Source: Nyssa sinensis
Lineage: Eukaryota; Streptophyta; Magnoliopsida; Cornales; Nyssaceae
Direction: 5' to 3'
DNA length: 64,000 nucleotides
NCBI GenBank assembly: GCA_008638375.1
Contig: VIRR01000511.1
Location: 186,001 to 250,000 of the forward strand
Below, piece by piece: positions 59,655-64,000 of the stretch. The translations under genes and the position numbers were made by a program. The stretch's first letter is position 1. Every line of letters begins with the position of its first letter. The notes beneath the pieces are model-generated. The model was given only the letters and a program-made list of their open reading frames with translations. It did not search any database and was not told the DNA's origin.

Positions 59655-62600
59655 ATGGAGGGGCGTATGAAGAAGTACCGCCAAGTGAGTCCGGAGAGGG
59701 CGAAAGTTTGGACGGAGAAGTCGCCGAAATATCATCAGAGTAGGAAGGTGCCAGTGCTTTACTATCTCTGTAGAAATCGACAGCTCGAACATCCTCATTT
59801 CATTGAAGTTCCACTTTCAACACCAGACGGTCTCTATTTGAGAGGTAAAATTATACATATATGTACGTATGTATGTAACTACCTATTGATATGTATATGT
59901 ATATATTCATCTAATAGGAACAATTTGTTGAACAATCTGTTACTAATTTTCAGGTTCTAAAATTTTTGTGTCTGCAGATGTCATCGACAGGTTTAATGTC
60001 CTGAGAGGAAGGGGCATGGCTTCGTTGTACTCATGGTCTTGCAAGAGGTGAAACGAATGGAGTACTATTTTTTCATGATTTTTTCCAATTTATATAATAC
60101 TATATATATATATATATTAAATTAATGCAGAAGCTACAAGAATGGATTTGTGTGGCATGATCTCTGTGAAGACGACTTAATTCTTCCTGCTCATGGATCT
60201 GAATATGTTCTCAAAGGCTCTGAACTCTTTGAAGAATCAAATCCAGGTAAAACAATATAATTGTTTCACATGTAATTTTTTTTCCCACGAAGAACCGTTT
60301 GGCAAAAGAAATCAAATTTGTGAATCATATAATTTTCAGCTTTTACTAACCAAGAAAGGGAAAAAACGACTCAATTAAGCTTCTTATGCCTAGCTGTTTG
60401 TGCAAAGTTGTTTTTTGAAAATTCCTTTAGCACACAACGGGATAGTCTTCTTGGCTTCGACCATACCCTAACCCACCCCTTCCTTCAGGATTTAGTTCAA
60501 GTCTCTCATATGACACCTAAAGGCCTTACTGGCAGCCTGCCTGACTCCTTAGAGACTTTAAAAAAATGATTTTTGCTTTTTTCACTTCCAGTTGATTAAG
60601 AAAGGGAAAAAAACTGATGAAAAAATTCTGAACACGTGTTTTGGTTTTCATTTTCTGAATTATTGGGATATTTATAGTTCTGTGATTGAAAATAATAGCA
60701 ACATAGTTCTTGGATCCATTTAGTTTCTTCATTTTATCAATAAGGAAGTGGAAGTTGACAAATTTTTTTCATAACATAAAAAATAACTGAAGGCTCAAAA
60801 AACTGGAACCTTTTTCTAGGTCGTTTCAGTCCTACTGTAAACATGAGATTGCAAAATCCAAAACAGTTATCGGAGCCCCCATCTTCCAGAAGCCAAGATG
60901 ATTCTTCATCTTCTTCAAGCATGAATGGGAGAGAGACAAAGCATTCTCAGGATGATGATCTCTCTCCAGTACAACGTCTGGGTTCGTCGGGTGTGTCTGC
61001 AGAGTCTAGAGTCGGGAAAGATTCCTCTTGGGGAGGTTCTTTAAGCTTGACAGAATACAAGGTCAACAAGAGCGATGGTTTGGCTGATGCTTCCACTCAG
61101 ACTGAGGAAAATGTAAGCAGAGCTAACAAAGCTCAAGAGACTTGTACGAGGGGTGTATCAACGGATGATGGATCATCATTAGAATCTGAGAAAAATGAGA
61201 CTTGTCAAAACCAGGTCCCACTTGCAAAAGAAACTTCTGAGATTTCCAGGTATTCAATTTCCCCAGCTCCATCTTCATCCACCGCATCTTCATCGGGTGG
61301 GAAGACTGAGACTTTGGAATCTCTTATAAGAGCTGATGCTAGTAAGATCAATAGCTTTAGGATACCTGAACAAGAGGAATTTCAAATGCCATCCAAGACG
61401 AAGCTCAAGGCTTCAAATATGCTGATGCAACTGATCTCCTGTGGGTCAATCTCAGTGAAAGATCACAGCTTTGGCTTCATTCCAAGCTACAAGCCAAGCT
61501 TTTCACATTCAAAATTTCCCTCTCCATTATTCTCCACATCAATGATGTTGGGGGAACTTGATTGCCCGACAGAGAATCCGAGGCTCATGGATCTAAGATT
61601 AGAAGATAAGGAATACTTCAGTGGGAGCTTGGTTGAGACAAGTATACTCAAGGAAGAAGGAGATGGAGTTCCTGCTCTAAAACGATCTTCTTCCTACAAT
61701 GCTGACAGGTTAGTCTGTCTCAAAACCTTTTTTTGCAGAATTGAATTTTTTGGATGCCTTCTATCTTACATCAGTTGGCATGAAGACTTTTTGATGCAAC
61801 TATGTGGAATTGGTAAAATACTAACACTTGCTATTAAAGCATGAAAATTTCCAACTTCAGCCAATTATATGCTTCAGGATGTCTAGTTTAGCAATACGTG
61901 TATAAAACCCATGCAATGCATGGGATGCCAACTATGAGAACCTGTTGTTGGTTATGTGGCCTGGTCTGTTCAATGTGTTACCTGTCCAGCTATCCTGGTA
62001 ATTTTCTTTCTCCAGATTTGACTTGATTGTGAGTTTCGGTTCTGGCTAAACTGGATTCCAACACATCTATTTGCATTGTCTAGATAGATTAGTTTTTTTT
62101 TTTTTTTTTTTAAGAACCAATCGAGTATTATGTGATTGGGCTCAACAGCACCAATACAATTCACCTTACGTGGCCACCATTTTACCCTACTAAGTCTCAC
62201 ATTTTTATGCATGTTTTGCCTTCAGTTTTAGTCTATTAAAATTTGGTGTTTAGTCTGATTTTGAATGGAAAAACACCCCGTTGATTTAGTAGCATTTAGA
62301 GGATTGATCGAATACTCTAGAATGAATTCATTATGGATATATGGAATTCTTGTTTGAAAATTGTATTTCTCAAAATAAGGGGATTGTTAATTGACCGTAG
62401 AACATTGAACAATGTCTTGTCATGGGATCATCCTTACTAAGAAAGGGAATTGTGATTATAAATTGTAGATTTCAAATGTTTTTTATCTATGAATCCTCAA
62501 ATGTTATACATGCGACCAAATAAACTTATTTCATATGCTGCGGAAGATGGATTGGGGGGACTTTATCACCTTTGGTACCAAAATGGAGCCTGTGTGAATT

Positions 62601-63557
62601 TTGGCACTTGAGCATTAAGGTTCTCTTTAAAGTTCTAGTGTTATTTTTGATATCACATGAGGGATATATTTGAGAATTACTATATAGTGAAAAATTATTT
62701 GGATACTTGATTGAATCAAGTGAAGAAATTGTCTAATTTTGTCACCGGTCAGAAAAATTGACTTATTTTGTGGAAAATATTACTGCATGTTCTTCAATCA
62801 GAGAGAGCATTCTGTTTTTCTTTCTGTGGAGAGTAGAAGCTTAAGTTGTTGGGGTTGGGAGTTGTGGGTTGATGGTTCGCTTTTTGTTGACAGACTTCGA
62901 TGAGTCTTGCTGAAACAAGCAAGACTCATCAACCGAACCAAAAAAAAAAGGTCTTTCTGAAACAAAGCAGTCACCACTTCTCAACCAAATAATTCTAGTA
63001 AGCCAGCTTGAGTATATGGTATGTTTCTTGTTTTTGTCCATACTGAAAGTGGGATAGTAATTAATATGCAGTGCTTCCAAGCAATTGGATTCAGTTGCAG
63101 ACAAAGAGGAGGCGACCTCAGCACGATCAAAGTGCTTACCACTGTCAATCAAGGCTTCGCTGAGTAAGCAGCCAAGAAGTGAATCGATGAGATCCCCTGT
63201 TTCTTCTGAAGGACCTAGAATCTCCTCTGAGGGATTCAACAGCTCACGAACTATAGATTCTGGTGCATCCAATTGCAGCAGTAAAAGAATCACTGAACCT
63301 TCCTCAGGGAAGAAACACTCAAAGAGACTAGATACCTCCAAAGAAGGGAAGGAAAATATGATTAAAAGCGAAGAAAGTTAAGTTTTCACGACTCCTATTT
63401 CACAGTAGACACTAATTCAATCCCTCTGCTTTTCTTTGTTCATAGTGGTTGAGATTTTGCTCGATTTCCTCCCAACAGGCTTGCTTCAGGAGCTCGAGTT
63501 ATAATCCAATCCAAATCACCTGGCAACGTGGTTGGTAACTCCCAGAGAACATTTTAG
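59655..63557 (+). CDS. SOK: SOSEKI (DUF966 / UPSTREAM OF FLC-like) polarity protein, six exons
   Basis: Exons 59655-59844, 59978-60047, 60131-60246, 60820-61708, 63072-63376 and 63490-63557 join with GT-AG introns in consistent phase, for 545 residues plus stop. Residues about 31-122 form the DIX-like domain: [60 protein letters not shown] and [22 protein letters not shown] proteins polymerise through this domain and mark cell edges and polarity at the plasma membrane. The rest is Ser-rich and disordered, with conserved islands [44 protein letters not shown] and a C-terminal [11 protein letters not shown]. The last acceptor TTGCTTCAG|GA, not the upstream CCAACAG, restores the frame. Without that last intron the protein would end at 63381. 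No lesions seen. Which family member it is cannot be told. Confidence 0.93.
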
Positions 63558-63719
63558 AGATTTAGCAACGGGCGTCTTTTTTGGTTTCGTGTGAGAACAC
63601 TGTTCATTTGGTAAACTAGGACTTTAGAGTTCTGTTTTGAAATTTTTGCATTTCAAAAGATGTGAATTTGTTGGCGGGATTTGGTAGATGTTTCTGTAAA
63701 TCGTTGAAAATATGAAAGA

Positions 63720-64000
63720 GATGGGGGGAAAAGAGAAGTGCAAATCACGTAATTTTGATTTGCACAAAAAAAAAAAAAAAAGTTGAAATTTCAGATGTGG
63801 TACAGATGATTGGTAATTTAAAAAATTATATCTAAATTACTATATGAGCGTAAGACTTTTCCTTTTGGTCAGCTTTCTTGGAGGGAGATTGTGGGAAAAA
63901 GAGAAGTGCAAATCACGGTATTTTCATTTGCAAAAAAAAAAAACCGGAGTTGAAATTTCAGATGTGGTACAGATGACTTGCAGCTTAGACTTTTCCTTTT
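63720..64000. repeat. Tandem duplication downstream of the SOSEKI gene
   Basis: AAAGAGAAGTGCAAATCACG at about 63732 recurs at about 63899, and both copies continue through GTTGAAATTTCAGATGTGG to GACTTTTCCTTTT. The second copy has a deletion relative to the first and reaches the window edge. The first copy holds a perfect 10-bp hairpin, GTGCAAATCA...TGATTTGCAC. Confidence 0.85.

Overview
The window is nuclear DNA of a eudicot plant, probably a woody species with a repeat-rich genome. The evidence is AT-rich sequence, GT-AG introns of plant type, two plant genes, and many plant-type mobile elements: L1-type LINEs, tRNA-derived SINEs, TRIMs, Ty3 LTR elements, PIF/Harbinger and hAT elements. I cannot name the species. 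There are no organelle, rRNA or CRISPR features.

Region 1 (about 1-25.4 kb, minus strand) is a DNA ligase 1 (LIG1-like) gene. Nine exons can be traced from 25371 down to 1782; the 3' exons are not visible and would lie beyond position 1. Its introns hold LINE fragments in both orientations, two SINEs, local tandem duplications and a PIF/Harbinger-like element carrying a chimeric captured ORF (5027-6333). A TRIM array (24081-24844, target duplication GCATC) sits inside coding sequence. Splice sites formed at its two ends would remove it in frame. A 2-bp insertion in exon 6 breaks the frame just before the catalytic lysine, so this copy is probably a pseudogene unless that is a sequence error.

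Region 2 (26.2-45.4 kb) is a nested transposon block. It starts with a decayed PIF/Harbinger element (26190-33892) that is split by a 3178-bp solo LTR and also holds a 466-bp TRIM. Next is a complete but decayed 11-kb Ty3/gypsy element of Tat type (34007-45081, minus strand; ATTAC target duplications, two 461-bp LTRs). It carries an antisense gene with intron-like breaks and a minisatellite with a period of about 63 bp. A fold-back MITE follows.

Region 3 (45.4-58.8 kb) is AT-rich and gene-poor. It holds a tRNA-derived SINE, a tandem TRIM array, a hAT-type element (50687-54336) carrying APETALA2-like exons, and a second PIF/Harbinger element that keeps only its Myb-like ORF.

Region 4 (59.6-63.6 kb, plus strand) is an intact-looking six-exon SOSEKI (DUF966, DIX-like polarity protein) gene of 545 codons, followed by a short tandem duplication at the window edge.

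The two host genes are not functionally linked. The main interest is how mobile elements have reshaped the ligase gene (a possible TE-born intron) and captured host exons.
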